Below are positions 13,978 through 21,712 of a stretch of 22,340 bases of DNA, piece after piece. The position numbers and the translations under genes were made by a program. The notes beneath the pieces were generated by a model, which saw only the letters and a program-made list of their open reading frames with translations, had not been told where the DNA came from and searched no databases. The DNA comes from an uncultured Bacilli bacterium (lineage in GTDB: Bacteria > Bacillota_I > Bacilli_A > RF39 > UBA660), in NCBI GenBank assembly GCA_947600015.1, contig CANQFX010000012.1, positions 1 to 22,340 of the forward strand, read 5' to 3'. Each line of letters begins with the position of its first letter. The stretch's first letter is position 1.

Positions 13978-14850
13978 ATGAACAAGGAAAATAAAAAAAG
14001 TGTTGCTTGGTATGATAATCCCAATTTTGTTGCGGATTTCTTATTAGTATTAATTGCGGTTATTATTATTGGAAGTGAGTCGTTTGCGATTCATAATAAT
14101 TTAAGTACGATGGATATCTTTCGTAATATTATGAATCATAATAGTATTTATTTTTTGGTTTTAGCGTATTTTGTGATATTAAAATTTCAATTTGGTAAGA
14201 AATATTTCAATTTTTTAAATTTATTTTTAATCTTTTTATACTTTATTACTATGATTACTTCTGGGCTTACTATTTTTCAGTCATTTTCTTTAGATGCTTT
14301 ACTTTCGTTTTGTATTCATGTGTTGCTTGTGATTTATTTGATTCATACTTTTTTTCGAGGTACACGTATTTGGTCTGAGTTTAAACTTGCCAAGTCTCCT
14401 TTTCATGAATTAAGTAATGAATGGTATTTTTATGCGATTTTTATATTAGATATCATTGTTTTGGCTGTTAACTTAATTTCTACTACTTCGTTTGCGGGGA
14501 CTGTTCTTTGTTGTTTAGATTTTCTATATATTGTGTTGTTTGCTAGATATATTTATCTTTATCAAGCATTTTTGAATGAGCATAAAAAAGATGTTCCTCC
14601 TAGTAGTACAAAATATCTTGATAGAATCGCAGAAGCAACTTCTGATATGAAAGATAAAGTAGTGGAATGGACGGAAGAACATCCCGTTGATGAAACACTG
14701 GAAAATATTACGAATAAGGTAGAAGAGGTGGCAGATGCAACGAAAAAGTCAGTGCAACAGACCATTCGTAAGGCCAAAACAGCAAAGAAAGAATCCCCAG
14801 TCAAGAAAGAAAGTAAAAAGGGTGAGAAAAAAGGAGGAAAGCAGGCATGA
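13978..14850 (+). CDS. Unknown multi-pass membrane protein with Lys-rich helical tail
   Basis: No family was recognised. This 290-residue protein has about six hydrophobic segments in the first 200 residues: FVADFLLVLIAVIII, IYFLVLAYFVIL, FLNLFLIFLYFITMI, ALLSFCIHVLLVIYLI, FYAIFILDIIVLAVNLI and VLCCLDFLYIVLF. A cytosolic tail of about 80 residues follows. The tail begins as an acidic amphipathic helix (IAEATSDMKDKVVEWTEEHP...), recalling YtxH/apolipophorin-like helical repeats, and ends in a strongly basic Lys-rich stretch. The tail could bind nucleic acid or membrane. ATG 13978 is chosen because AGGA lies nine bases upstream and a promoter ends at 13955. The open frame extends back over der on the opposite strand, but that part is antisense. 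Its stop overlaps the next start (ATGA). Confidence 0.75.
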   Translation: MNKENKKSVAWYDNPNFVADFLLVLIAVIIIGSESFAIHNNLSTMDIFRNIMNHNSIYFLVLAYFVILKFQFGKKYFNFLNLFLIFLYFITMITSGLTIFQSFSLDALLSFCIHVLLVIYLIHTFFRGTRIWSEFKLAKSPFHELSNEWYFYAIFILDIIVLAVNLISTTSFAGTVLCCLDFLYIVLFARYIYLYQAFLNEHKKDVPPSSTKYLDRIAEATSDMKDKVVEWTEEHPVDETLENITNKVEEVADATKKSVQQTIRKAKTAKKESPVKKESKKGEKKGGKQA

Positions 14851-15188
14851 ATTTATTTGAGGAAATTGAAGAAGTAAAAAAAGATTTTCCTAAGATGAAT
14901 ACAGTAAAACAACATATGGGAGGTTATCACCTAAATGGTTACCAGATTTTTGCGATTGCTACTTATGTTATTTGTTTTTGCTTAGGAATTATTTTAGGAA
15001 ATTTGTTTCCTGCTTGTGGTTCTAGTTCTTCTATGTATGCAGGACTTTGTGTTACGAAAGAATTTAATTTTTCTTTAATGATCTTTGTTTGGTTTATTAG
15101 TATTTTTCTTTGTCTATTCTTTTTTGCCATTGGTCATATTATTGGATTACTTACTGCAATTAATGAAAAATTAACTTTAAAGAAATAA
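14847..15188 (+). CDS. Unknown two-helix membrane protein
   Basis: This 113-residue protein has a charged cytosolic N-terminus (1-33) and two hydrophobic helices (about 34-54 and 75-100). They are joined by a short Gly/Ser/Cys loop (FPACGSSSSMYAGLC) with two cysteines that would lie outside, and the tail ends in LTLKK. It starts inside the stop of the preceding membrane gene (ATGA) with GGAGG nine bases upstream, so the two are coupled and probably form one membrane complex. No family or function can be given. Confidence 0.72.
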   Translation: MNLFEEIEEVKKDFPKMNTVKQHMGGYHLNGYQIFAIATYVICFCLGIILGNLFPACGSSSSMYAGLCVTKEFNFSLMIFVWFISIFLCLFFFAIGHIIGLLTAINEKLTLKK

Positions 15189-15222
15189 AGAGGGTGTTTG
15201 AGTGTAAATACCCTTCTTTTTT
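15187..15222 (+). terminator. First of two tandem terminators
   Basis: GGGTGTTT (15192-15199) pairs with AAATACCC (15206-15213), including one G-U pair, followed by TTCTTTTTT. Confidence 0.8.
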
Positions 15223-15223
15223 G

Positions 15224-15252
15224 CAAGAAAAGTATGTTTTTCTTGTTTTTTT
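15224..15252 (+). terminator. Second tandem terminator
   Basis: CAAGAAAA (15224-15231) pairs with TTTTCTTG (15238-15245), followed by seven Ts. It lies directly behind the first terminator and insulates the highly expressed HU gene from the membrane operon. Confidence 0.75.
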
Positions 15253-15289
15253 ATTGCATTTTCTAAGAAAACATGATAAGTTTTATATG

Positions 15290-15306
15290 TAAGCATAAGA
15301 TGCTTA
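15290..15306 (+). promoter_or_regulatory. Perfect 7-bp dyad in the hup leader
   Basis: TAAGCAT (15290-15296), AAG, ATGCTTA (15300-15306). It lies 28 bases before the HU start and just after a possible extended -10 (TG-A-TAAGTT, 15274-15282), which puts it near the 5' end of the mRNA. It could be an mRNA-stabilising 5' hairpin or an operator. Confidence 0.5.
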
Positions 15307-15334
15307 GATTTCAATTTATAGGGAGGTAAATTTT

Positions 15335-15607
15335 ATGAAAAAAGTAGAATTAGTTGAAGCAGTTGCTGAAGCAGCAGGATTAACAAAAGCAGATGCAACA
15401 AGAGCAATCGATGCTACCTTTGATGCAATTAAAGGAGCATTAGTAAAAGGAGATAAGGTGCCACTAGTTGGTTTTGGAACTTTTGCTATTTCTAAAAGAG
15501 CAGCTCGTGAAGGACGTAATCCTAGAACTGGTGAGAAAGTTACAATTGCTGCTAGAAAAGCTGTTACTTTTAAGGCTGGTAGTGCATTAAAAGATGCTGT
15601 AAACTAA
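15335..15607 (+). CDS. hup: DNA-binding protein HU
   Basis: HU is a 90-residue histone-like dimeric protein that bends and compacts DNA. The family core is complete: a helical N-terminal dimerisation half (KKVELVEAVAEAAGLTKADA), VPLVGFGTFAISKRAAREGRNPRTG carrying the beta-arm and the RNPRTG tip with its DNA-intercalating Pro, and a closing segment AVTFKAGSALKDAVN. GGAGG (15322-15326) is eight bases before ATG. Its bases and codons (GCA, AGA, GGT) look like a highly expressed gene. It is monocistronic, between tandem terminators and its own terminator. Confidence 0.97.
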   Translation: MKKVELVEAVAEAAGLTKADATRAIDATFDAIKGALVKGDKVPLVGFGTFAISKRAAREGRNPRTGEKVTIAARKAVTFKAGSALKDAVN

Positions 15608-15624
15608 GAATTATTTCGTTTGAT

Positions 15625-15657
15625 AAAGAATTCCTTTTTTGGGATTCTTTTTCTTTT
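15625..15657 (+). terminator. Terminator after hup
   Basis: AAAGAATTCC (15625-15634) pairs with GGGATTCTTT (15641-15650) with one mismatch and a T6 loop. The tail TTCTTTTT follows. Confidence 0.82.
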
Positions 15658-15700
15658 TGTGGTACAATATAATTAGATAGATTATTTGGGTGGTGAAATC

Positions 15701-16804
15701 ATGCAAGAACAGGCACTAAAACTTGTAAAGGAACTTACTTCACATGGATTTAAAGCATATATTGTTGGTGGTTTTGTTCGAGATTTTTTATTAGGTATTC
15801 CTTCTATTGATATTGATATTACGACCAATGCAACGCCAAAAGAGGTGAAAACAATTTTTGAGGATAGTTGTTTACCTTCAGATGATTATGGGGTAGTGAC
15901 GGTAATGAAAAATGATATTTATTTTGAAATTACAACATTTCGGAAGGAATTGGGTTATACCAATCATCGTAAACCCTCAGAAATCCAATATATCGATGAT
16001 TTGTATCAGGACTTGTTGCGAAGAGATTTCACGATTAATACAATTTGTATGGACGAGAATGGTGAAATCATTGATTTTTTAGGTGGAAAAGGTGATATTG
16101 AGGCAAAGCTTATTCGTACGGTAGGAGATGCAAGAACAAAATTAGAAGAAGACTGTCTTCGTATTTTACGGGCGGTACGTTTTAGTACTGTTTTAGGATT
16201 TCAACTATCTTTAGAATTAAAAGAGGCAATCAAAGAAACAAAGCATTTGTTAAAGGACTTATCTTATTATCGTAAGAAACAGGAGTTAGATAAAATTTTT
16301 TCTAGTCCTAGAGCAAAAGAGGGGATTTCTTTGCTTTTAGAATTGGGTTTAGATAAAGATTTGGAACTTTCTAATTTAAAAGAAGTACAAAATACTAGTA
16401 ATTTAATTGCGATTTGGAGTGTACTTAATGTTCATTCTAAATATCCTTTTACCAATAATGAAAAAGAAATGATGGAATCGATTCGTAAGGCTCTTTCTAG
16501 TTCTAATTTAGATCCTATGACTCTTTATCAATATGGTCTTTATGCAAATAGTGTTGCAGGTGATATAAAAGGTTTTGATAAGAAAAAAATTACGGAAGCA
16601 TATCAGGATCTAGTGATTCATAGTAGAGGTGATTTGGCTGTTACGACTGAAGATATTACGGGTGCTTTAGATAGAGAAGCAGGGCCTTATTTAAAAGAAA
16701 TTTATCAAGATATTGAAAGACAAGTTTTATATCATAAATTGGCAAATGATAAAAAGAAATTACTTTCTTATATTATTTTGAAATACAAAAATAAAGTAGA
16801 TTAG
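15701..16804 (+). CDS. cca: CCA-adding tRNA nucleotidyltransferase
   Basis: This class II nucleotidyltransferase adds or repairs the 3'-CCA end of tRNA. The 367-residue protein has the head domain motifs GGFVRD (23-28), the catalytic D37-x-D39, and RRDFTIN (107-113). The neck element EDCLRILRAVRF follows. The tail is helical and ends near residue 367. A short C-terminal region without an HD domain fits the Bacillus-type CCA-adding enzymes. A PcnB-type poly(A) polymerase is the alternative family member, but the basic C-terminal extension of PcnB is absent. ATG 15701 follows GGGTGGTGA; a TTG 15 bases upstream lies in front of that RBS. A possible -10 (TATAAT, 15668-15673) lies just upstream. 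Confidence 0.9.
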   Translation: MQEQALKLVKELTSHGFKAYIVGGFVRDFLLGIPSIDIDITTNATPKEVKTIFEDSCLPSDDYGVVTVMKNDIYFEITTFRKELGYTNHRKPSEIQYIDDLYQDLLRRDFTINTICMDENGEIIDFLGGKGDIEAKLIRTVGDARTKLEEDCLRILRAVRFSTVLGFQLSLELKEAIKETKHLLKDLSYYRKKQELDKIFSSPRAKEGISLLLELGLDKDLELSNLKEVQNTSNLIAIWSVLNVHSKYPFTNNEKEMMESIRKALSSSNLDPMTLYQYGLYANSVAGDIKGFDKKKITEAYQDLVIHSRGDLAVTTEDITGALDREAGPYLKEIYQDIERQVLYHKLANDKKKLLSYIILKYKNKVD

Positions 16805-16838
16805 AGTTTTAATTTCTTATTTATACTTCCTTATGATA

Positions 16839-16847
16839 TGATAAAAT
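16839..16847 (+). promoter_or_regulatory. Extended -10 promoter of dnaD-nth
   Basis: TG-A-TAAAAT (16839-16847) lies 21 bases before the dnaD ATG. No clear -35 was found. Confidence 0.45.
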
Positions 16848-16868
16848 TATTTAGAAAGGTGGTTAGGT

Positions 16869-17537
16869 ATGAAAAGTTCAAAATTAATGGATATGTTAAA
16901 ACAGGGAAATATTGTTGTACCATTATTTTTTCTTCAACACTATAAAGATTTAAAATTAGAGTTGAATGAATTTATCTTTTTAATGTATTGTTATCATTTG
17001 GGAAACCAAGTTTTATTTGATCCTAAGAGGTTTAGTAAAGATTTAAATTTAGATTCGAAAGAGGTTATGATACTTGTTTCCAATTTGACTGAGAAAAAAT
17101 TTTTGCAAGTAGAAGTAGTGAAGAATGAAAAAGGTGTAATGGAAGAGGTTGTGATTTTAGATGGTTTTTATGAGAAACTTTCTTTCTTAGTAATGGAAGA
17201 AGTAAATCATTCCTCTGGAAAAGATTCCACTATTTTTGAGATCATTGAAAAAGAATTTGGACGTACTTTAAGTCCAATTGAATATGAAATTGTTCATGCT
17301 TGGTTAGACCATGCTATTTCGGAAGAATTGATTAAAGAAGCAATTAAGGAAGCCACTTTTAATGGTGTTTCTAATTTACGATATATTGATAAAATATTAT
17401 ATGAATGGGGGAAAGCCGGTATTAAAGATGTAAAAGGAGTAGAACAACGTCGAAAGATGCGTAATCAAGAAAAAGAGGATACAGAGGATGTGGATTTAGA
17501 AATGGTAGATTGGGATTGGTTTGATGAAGACGAGTGA
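16869..17537 (+). CDS. dnaD: Replication initiation protein DnaD
   Basis: DnaD is a Bacillota primosome component that remodels DNA at oriC and at restart sites and helps load the helicase. The 222 residues show an N-terminal winged-helix oligomerisation domain (about 15-100, LNEFIFLMYCYHLG and the SKDLNLDSKEVMILVSNLTEK helices). The DnaB/DnaD C-terminal domain (about 120-190) has the characteristic YIDKILYEWGKAGI segment. The protein ends in an acidic tail (MVDWDWFDEDE). GAAAGGTGG precedes ATG. The nth gene overlaps its end by 14 bases, the dnaD-nth order also seen in B. subtilis. Confidence 0.92.
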   Translation: MKSSKLMDMLKQGNIVVPLFFLQHYKDLKLELNEFIFLMYCYHLGNQVLFDPKRFSKDLNLDSKEVMILVSNLTEKKFLQVEVVKNEKGVMEEVVILDGFYEKLSFLVMEEVNHSSGKDSTIFEIIEKEFGRTLSPIEYEIVHAWLDHAISEELIKEAIKEATFNGVSNLRYIDKILYEWGKAGIKDVKGVEQRRKMRNQEKEDTEDVDLEMVDWDWFDEDE

Positions 17538-18153
17538 AATTGAGGCATATTTAGATTCATTATTTCCTAATCCTCACTGTGAACTTCTTTATACGAAAGA
17601 TTATGAATTATTAATAGCTATTGTTTTAAGTGCACAATGTACAGATAAACGTGTTAATATGGTAACCTCTGTTCTTTTCTCTAAGTATCCGTCTTTAAAA
17701 CAATTAAAAGAGGCACCAATTTCTGATTTGGAAGAAATTATTCATCCTGTTGGTTCTTTTCGTAAAAAAGCTGTTTATGTAAAAGAAATTGCTAGTATTT
17801 TAGTAGATGATTATGATGGAGTTGTTCCAAAAGAAAGGGAAAAATTGGAAAAATTTCCTGGTGTAGGGCGCAAAACAGTAAATGTATTTTTAAGTGAATT
17901 TTATCAAATTCCAGCGATTGGGGTTGATACACACGTAGAACGTATTTCTAAACGGTTAGGTCTTGCCTCTTCAAAAGACGATGTGTTACAAGTGGAGAAA
18001 AAATTACAGCGAAAGTTTAAAAAAGAAGTATGGGGAAAGAGGCATTTGCAGATGGTGTTATTTGGTAGATATCATTGTAAGGCAGTAAAACCAGAGTGTT
18101 ATCACTGTGCTTTCGTTGAAATATGTAAAGAAAAAAAGAAGAATCTTAAGTAA
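17524..18153 (+). CDS. nth: Endonuclease III (DNA glycosylase/AP lyase)
   Basis: Nth excises oxidised pyrimidines and cleaves the abasic strand by beta-elimination in base-excision repair. The 209-residue protein has the helix-hairpin-helix FPGVGRKTVN (111-120) with the Schiff-base Lys117. It also has the catalytic Asp135 in GVDTHVER and the [4Fe-4S] loop C185-x6-C192-x2-C195-x5-C201. All key residues are present. The start is ATG 17524, or TTG 17521 one codon earlier. No strong RBS is seen, consistent with coupling to dnaD, which it overlaps. Confidence 0.95.
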   Translation: MKTSEIEAYLDSLFPNPHCELLYTKDYELLIAIVLSAQCTDKRVNMVTSVLFSKYPSLKQLKEAPISDLEEIIHPVGSFRKKAVYVKEIASILVDDYDGVVPKEREKLEKFPGVGRKTVNVFLSEFYQIPAIGVDTHVERISKRLGLASSKDDVLQVEKKLQRKFKKEVWGKRHLQMVLFGRYHCKAVKPECYHCAFVEICKEKKKNLK

Positions 18154-18165
18154 TTCTTCTTTTTT
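18136..18165. terminator. Bidirectional terminator between nth and the PBP gene
   Basis: AAGAAGAAT (18136-18144) pairs with ATTCTTCTT (18153-18161) around an eight-base loop. There is an A run on the left and a T run on the right. It closes both convergent genes: the nth stop is in the loop and the PBP stop is at 18164-18166. Confidence 0.85.
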
Positions 18166-20839
18166 ATGGTGTTGGATTATTTGGGTCTTTTGTTGGATCA
18201 GTTTCTGGCGTTGGCTCAGTAGGAGTTGTTTCGCCTGGGTCTGTTGTAGGTGGTGTTGGTGGTGTTGGTGGTGTTGGCTCTTCTTCTTTTGGTTTTATTG
18301 TATAGGTTGCGGCAGCACTTTGAATACCACTATAACTTTTATAAGTTGCAATTACTTTGTAAGTACCATATGGAGAGTCACTTACAAAACTATAACTTGT
18401 TTTTGATGTCCAATCAATCAGCGTTGAATCTAAGTAAATATTATATCCAAATGGTCCATAACTTTCATTCGCACCTGCTCCTGGATTTACAGCATCCCAA
18501 GTTAAGGTTACTTTTTTCGTCGTCTCATCATAGGTTACTTTTAAGTTCCCTGGTTTTGCTAATGTATTAGAAGCTGTATCGACTTCTTGTGGTTCATGAC
18601 CTTTTTTAAAATATTCATATACTACATTTGAACTTCCAGGACCAGCTAGTTTTGGTGGATTTGAACCAGCAACGACACCTACTTTTACAACACTAGAAGG
18701 CTGTTTGAAACTTTCTCTATTGGATTCCATTGCGCCAGCATTGACTAAGGCTTTAAATAATCTATCTTTTTGAATAGTGGCTGGTATATTTCTTAGACAG
18801 TATTCACTATCAATGAAATCATAACCATACCACATTCCAATTACTGTTTTGGTTGAGTAACCGATTACCCAAGAATCACGAATCGCATCTCCTGGTAAAT
18901 GATTTACATTCATTGTATTATCATCATAGTTGGTTGTTCCTGTTTTACAAGCAACGTTGGTAGGAGTTCCTCCAGTTAAAGCGACGTCTTGTAAAACACT
19001 AGATATCATGAAAGCAGTTGCATCTGACATGACTTGTTTTTTATCGCTTTTATGTTCTTTTGTTTCTCCTGTGGTACGGAATACAATTTTGTTTACAGAA
19101 TATGGCTCGTTATAATATCCTCCATTAGAGAAAGCGGCATATGCTGCACTCATTTCTAGTGGGTTGGTTCCGGTGAATGCTCCGATAGAATGTGCTTCAT
19201 GAATTTTTCCGTTTTCAATTTCTGGATGAAGTCCAAGATTTGTTACAAACTCAATGATTTTTTTATTATCTACTTGTTGGAATGCTTTTAAGGCAGGAAT
19301 ATTACGTGAGGCAGATAAGGCTCTTCTTAAGGTAATCGTTCCATAATAACCACCATCCCAGTTTTTAATTGATCTTCCATTTGAATAAGAATAGGGAGAA
19401 TCATCAAATAGGGTATAGGTAGACCAATCATTATATTCAATTCCTGGACCATAATCAAATAATGGCTTCGCCGTTGAACCTGGCTGTCTTTTTATTGCTG
19501 TTGCATAATTATATTGTTTTGCTTGGCTATTATTTCTTGTTCCAATATTTCTACCATTTCCAATAGCTAGAATTTTTCCAGTTTGTGAATCAAGTACAGA
19601 TACTCCGGTTTGAACTTTATCATTAATCCATTCATAATTTTCTCCATTTAATACACTATTGACTGCATTTTGTTTTCCTCTATCTAAGTTAGTGTAAATC
19701 AAAAGGGATGTGGTATAAGGATCCACTTTATATTTCTTTTGAATTTCTACAACGACAGTATCAATATATCCTTGATATTCACTTACTACCGTTCCCGTAG
19801 CATTTGTTGTAAGAGATTCTACTGGGATACTATTAGCAATTTCTTCTTCTTCTTTGCTAATGTATCCATGACGTCTCATTAAGTAAAGAACGGTTTTTCT
19901 TCTACTTGCGGCTTGTTCTGGATTTGTTGTTGGTCGATAAGCATTTGGAGATTTGAACATTCCTGCTAGAATAGCAGCTTCACTTAGATTTAAGTCACTT
20001 ACATTTTTTCCAAAATATGCTTCTGCCGCTTCTTCGACTCCATAGATATTTCCTCCTAAGAAGTGGTTATTGACATAGAATTCAATAATTTCTTCTTTGG
20101 TATATTTCTTTTCTAGTTTAAATACAGATAAGTAGATATCTTCAAATTTACGAATAATTCCTGGAATACCGGAATCTATTTTGCCGTCAGTAAAACTATT
20201 TTTTACAACTTGCATCGATAATGTAGAAGCACCTCCAGCATCCGACTTTCCTAATACTTGGCCAATCGATGCTTTTAAGAATCTTGGAGCATCAAAACCA
20301 TTGTGTTGAAAGAATCTAGAATCTTCTGTTGCGACAATCGCGTCTACTAGGACATCTGGTAATTCATCATATGTTACTTTTTCTCTTCTTTCAGATCCTA
20401 GTTTCATAAATTCATTACCATCTTTGTCATATAAAATAGTAATTTCTGGTGTATTTAGGGATTCTACTTTAAATTTCGGATCTGCATTTAATTTAATAAA
20501 TATAAGAAAAGCCGATAAGGAAATAATTCCTATAATACCAATAGTCAATACTGTAATTAATGTAATATTAATTACTTTTTTCCTTTTCTTTTCATTTTTG
20601 ATTTTTTTTAGTAGTTGTGCAATGCCTATAATAATTCCAATTCCTACGGCAGTAATAATAGTAAATTCAATTCCTAATAATACATAACAAAAAATTAAAA
20701 GTGCAATTACGGTGAACAAACAAGCAATTCTTAAATTTTTATCTTGTTTTTTATTTCTTTCTGGTACTCTTTTTTTAATTTGTTTTGTATTGTATGTTTT
20801 TGTGTTTGTTGTCTTCTTTTTCGTTCCCTTTTTTTTCAT
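18164..20839 (-). CDS. Class A penicillin-binding protein (PBP1-type)
   Basis: This bifunctional peptidoglycan synthase combines a glycosyltransferase that polymerises lipid II with a DD-transpeptidase that cross-links the strands. The 891-residue protein has a basic cytosolic N-terminus (1-34) and three hydrophobic segments (about 35-56, 57-76, 89-116). The GT51 domain has TEDSRFFQHNGFD (171-183, catalytic E172) and GASTLSMQ (203-210). The transpeptidase domain has STAK (S455-K458), SRN (511-513) and KTGT (632-635). A fibronectin III-like domain (about 765-860) follows, then a Pro/Thr/Glu tail with TPP repeats. Most class A PBPs have one membrane helix; three still place the enzyme outside. 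GGAGG is eight bases before ATG 20839. It is one base behind recU, the recU-ponA order of B. subtilis, so ponA would be the matching name. Confidence 0.92.
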   Translation of the reverse strand: MKKKGTKKKTTNTKTYNTKQIKKRVPERNKKQDKNLRIACLFTVIALLIFCYVLLGIEFTIITAVGIGIIIGIAQLLKKIKNEKKRKKVINITLITVLTIGIIGIISLSAFLIFIKLNADPKFKVESLNTPEITILYDKDGNEFMKLGSERREKVTYDELPDVLVDAIVATEDSRFFQHNGFDAPRFLKASIGQVLGKSDAGGASTLSMQVVKNSFTDGKIDSGIPGIIRKFEDIYLSVFKLEKKYTKEEIIEFYVNNHFLGGNIYGVEEAAEAYFGKNVSDLNLSEAAILAGMFKSPNAYRPTTNPEQAASRRKTVLYLMRRHGYISKEEEEIANSIPVESLTTNATGTVVSEYQGYIDTVVVEIQKKYKVDPYTTSLLIYTNLDRGKQNAVNSVLNGENYEWINDKVQTGVSVLDSQTGKILAIGNGRNIGTRNNSQAKQYNYATAIKRQPGSTAKPLFDYGPGIEYNDWSTYTLFDDSPYSYSNGRSIKNWDGGYYGTITLRRALSASRNIPALKAFQQVDNKKIIEFVTNLGLHPEIENGKIHEAHSIGAFTGTNPLEMSAAYAAFSNGGYYNEPYSVNKIVFRTTGETKEHKSDKKQVMSDATAFMISSVLQDVALTGGTPTNVACKTGTTNYDDNTMNVNHLPGDAIRDSWVIGYSTKTVIGMWYGYDFIDSEYCLRNIPATIQKDRLFKALVNAGAMESNRESFKQPSSVVKVGVVAGSNPPKLAGPGSSNVVYEYFKKGHEPQEVDTASNTLAKPGNLKVTYDETTKKVTLTWDAVNPGAGANESYGPFGYNIYLDSTLIDWTSKTSYSFVSDSPYGTYKVIATYKSYSGIQSAAATYTIKPKEEEPTPPTPPTPPTTDPGETTPTEPTPETDPTKDPNNPTP
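18249..18278. repeat. 9-bp tandem repeat encoding TPP units
   Basis: The unit GGTGTTGGT is repeated about three times (18252-18260, 18261-18269, 18270-18278 with a final C). On the minus strand it encodes the TPP-TPP-TPP tail of the PBP, in frame, so copy-number change would only lengthen or shorten the tail. Confidence 0.7.
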
Positions 20840-20840
20840 T

Positions 20841-21410
20841 TTAAATACCTCCAATTAATTGATCTACAATAGTTAAGTAGTTGATACGGGGATTATATCC
20901 ATTTTTTAATAAATATGCATGTTTCCGAAAAAATTCAATGGGAATTGATTTTTTTGAGGATTCATTTAAGTAATTCAAAAATGTTTCTGCTGTTAATAAA
21001 TAGGTTTCTCCTAAATTACTAAATCTTATAATTAAAAAAACAATTCCTTTATGATTGTAGATATTTTTTATATGATTGATTTGGTGTGGATGTATGTTTC
21101 TTAGTGCAAAAGAAGTAGTACTTTTTGTTTCTTTTGCTTCGAAATCAATATATTTTCCTTTATATAATCCATTATAGTCTGTAGTTGATGGTATTGTAAA
21201 AAAAGCCTCTTTAATTACTGCTTTATCTCTGGAAGGATAATCTACTTTAGTAATTTTTATGGGTGTTGGTTTCTTATAAATATATGCTTTATCTATTTCC
21301 CGATAGTATTCATTCGAAAGATTAATGTCTTCTTCTAGACTCATTCCTCGGTTTCCATAGTTGATTATTTTTGCTTCTTTTTGTTTTTTTATACCACCTG
21401 GATAGTTCAT
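20841..21410 (-). CDS. recU: Holliday junction resolvase RecU
   Basis: RecU resolves four-way junctions during recombination and chromosome segregation in Bacillota. The 189-residue protein shows the N-terminal PGGIKKQ and NRGMSLEEDINLSNEYY segments. It also has the nuclease core DYNGLYKGKYIDFEAKET (catalytic Asp and E-x-K) and FALRNIHPHQ. ATG 21410 follows AGGTGA four bases upstream; an in-frame ATG at 21425 would lie upstream of that RBS. It is co-transcribed with the PBP gene, linking chromosome processing to wall synthesis, as in other Bacilli. Confidence 0.93.
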   Translation of the reverse strand: MNYPGGIKKQKEAKIINYGNRGMSLEEDINLSNEYYREIDKAYIYKKPTPIKITKVDYPSRDKAVIKEAFFTIPSTTDYNGLYKGKYIDFEAKETKSTTSFALRNIHPHQINHIKNIYNHKGIVFLIIRFSNLGETYLLTAETFLNYLNESSKKSIPIEFFRKHAYLLKNGYNPRINYLTIVDQLIGGI

Positions 21411-21427
21411 CTCATCACCTATCATAT

Positions 21428-21456
21428 ATTATACTATAAGTTTCTTTTTTTTTCCA
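21428..21456 (-). promoter_or_regulatory. recU-PBP promoter
   Basis: On the minus strand the -35 is TGGAAA (21456-21451) and the -10 is TATAAT (21433-21428). The spacer is 17 bases, and the -10 ends 17 bases before the recU ATG. Confidence 0.7.
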
Positions 21457-21555
21457 TATATTCCGTTTATTTTTTTGAATCTTTTTTTGACTAATATTGT
21501 CGAAGTGGTTTTTCTTTTTTAATCTTTATATTATGATAGATATGAGGTGTTTTGA

Positions 21556-21678
21556 ATGAATAGTTTGGAAGTGATTCGTATTTTAAATCGAATGGTAGAT
21601 CAAGTGAGAAGGATTTCTATTGAAGAAGAATTATCTTGTTTACTTCATGGTTTAATAATTGACAAAAATAGACATTGA
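21556..21678 (+). CDS. Candidate 40-residue protein upstream of gpsB
   Basis: A short frame of 40 codons (ATG 21556 to TGA 21678) has a good RBS, GAGGTG (21544-21549), six bases upstream. The product reads as one or two amphipathic helices (MNSLEVIRILNRMVDQVRR..., then EEELSCLLHGLI), with no membrane segment. It lies in the 300-base gap between divergent recU and gpsB, where B. subtilis also has small ypp genes, but no similarity to those was recognised. The gpsB promoter overlaps its last codons. The RBS and codon use support it; conservation would be the decisive test. Confidence 0.55.
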   Translation: MNSLEVIRILNRMVDQVRRISIEEELSCLLHGLIIDKNRH

Positions 21679-21687
21679 TGCCATAAT
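21659..21687 (+). promoter_or_regulatory. gpsB promoter
   Basis: -35 TTGACA (21659-21664), 17-base spacer, -10 CATAAT (21682-21687). It overlaps the end of the 40-codon frame and lies 25 bases before the gpsB ATG. Confidence 0.8.
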
Positions 21688-21712
21688 ATTAGTGTAAGGG
21701 ATTGGTGATAGA

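Noticed and set aside
15663..15673. Definite cca promoter
   Set aside because: Overlapping TACAAT and TATAAT are possible -10 boxes, but no -35 fits and the upstream bases belong to the hup terminator tail, so it is mentioned only in the cca entry.
18107..18570. Plus-strand frames rich in Trp, Cys and Leu opposite the PBP tail
   Set aside because: They are reverse-strand shadows of the Pro/Thr-coding repeat and FN3 domain, with no RBS and implausible composition.
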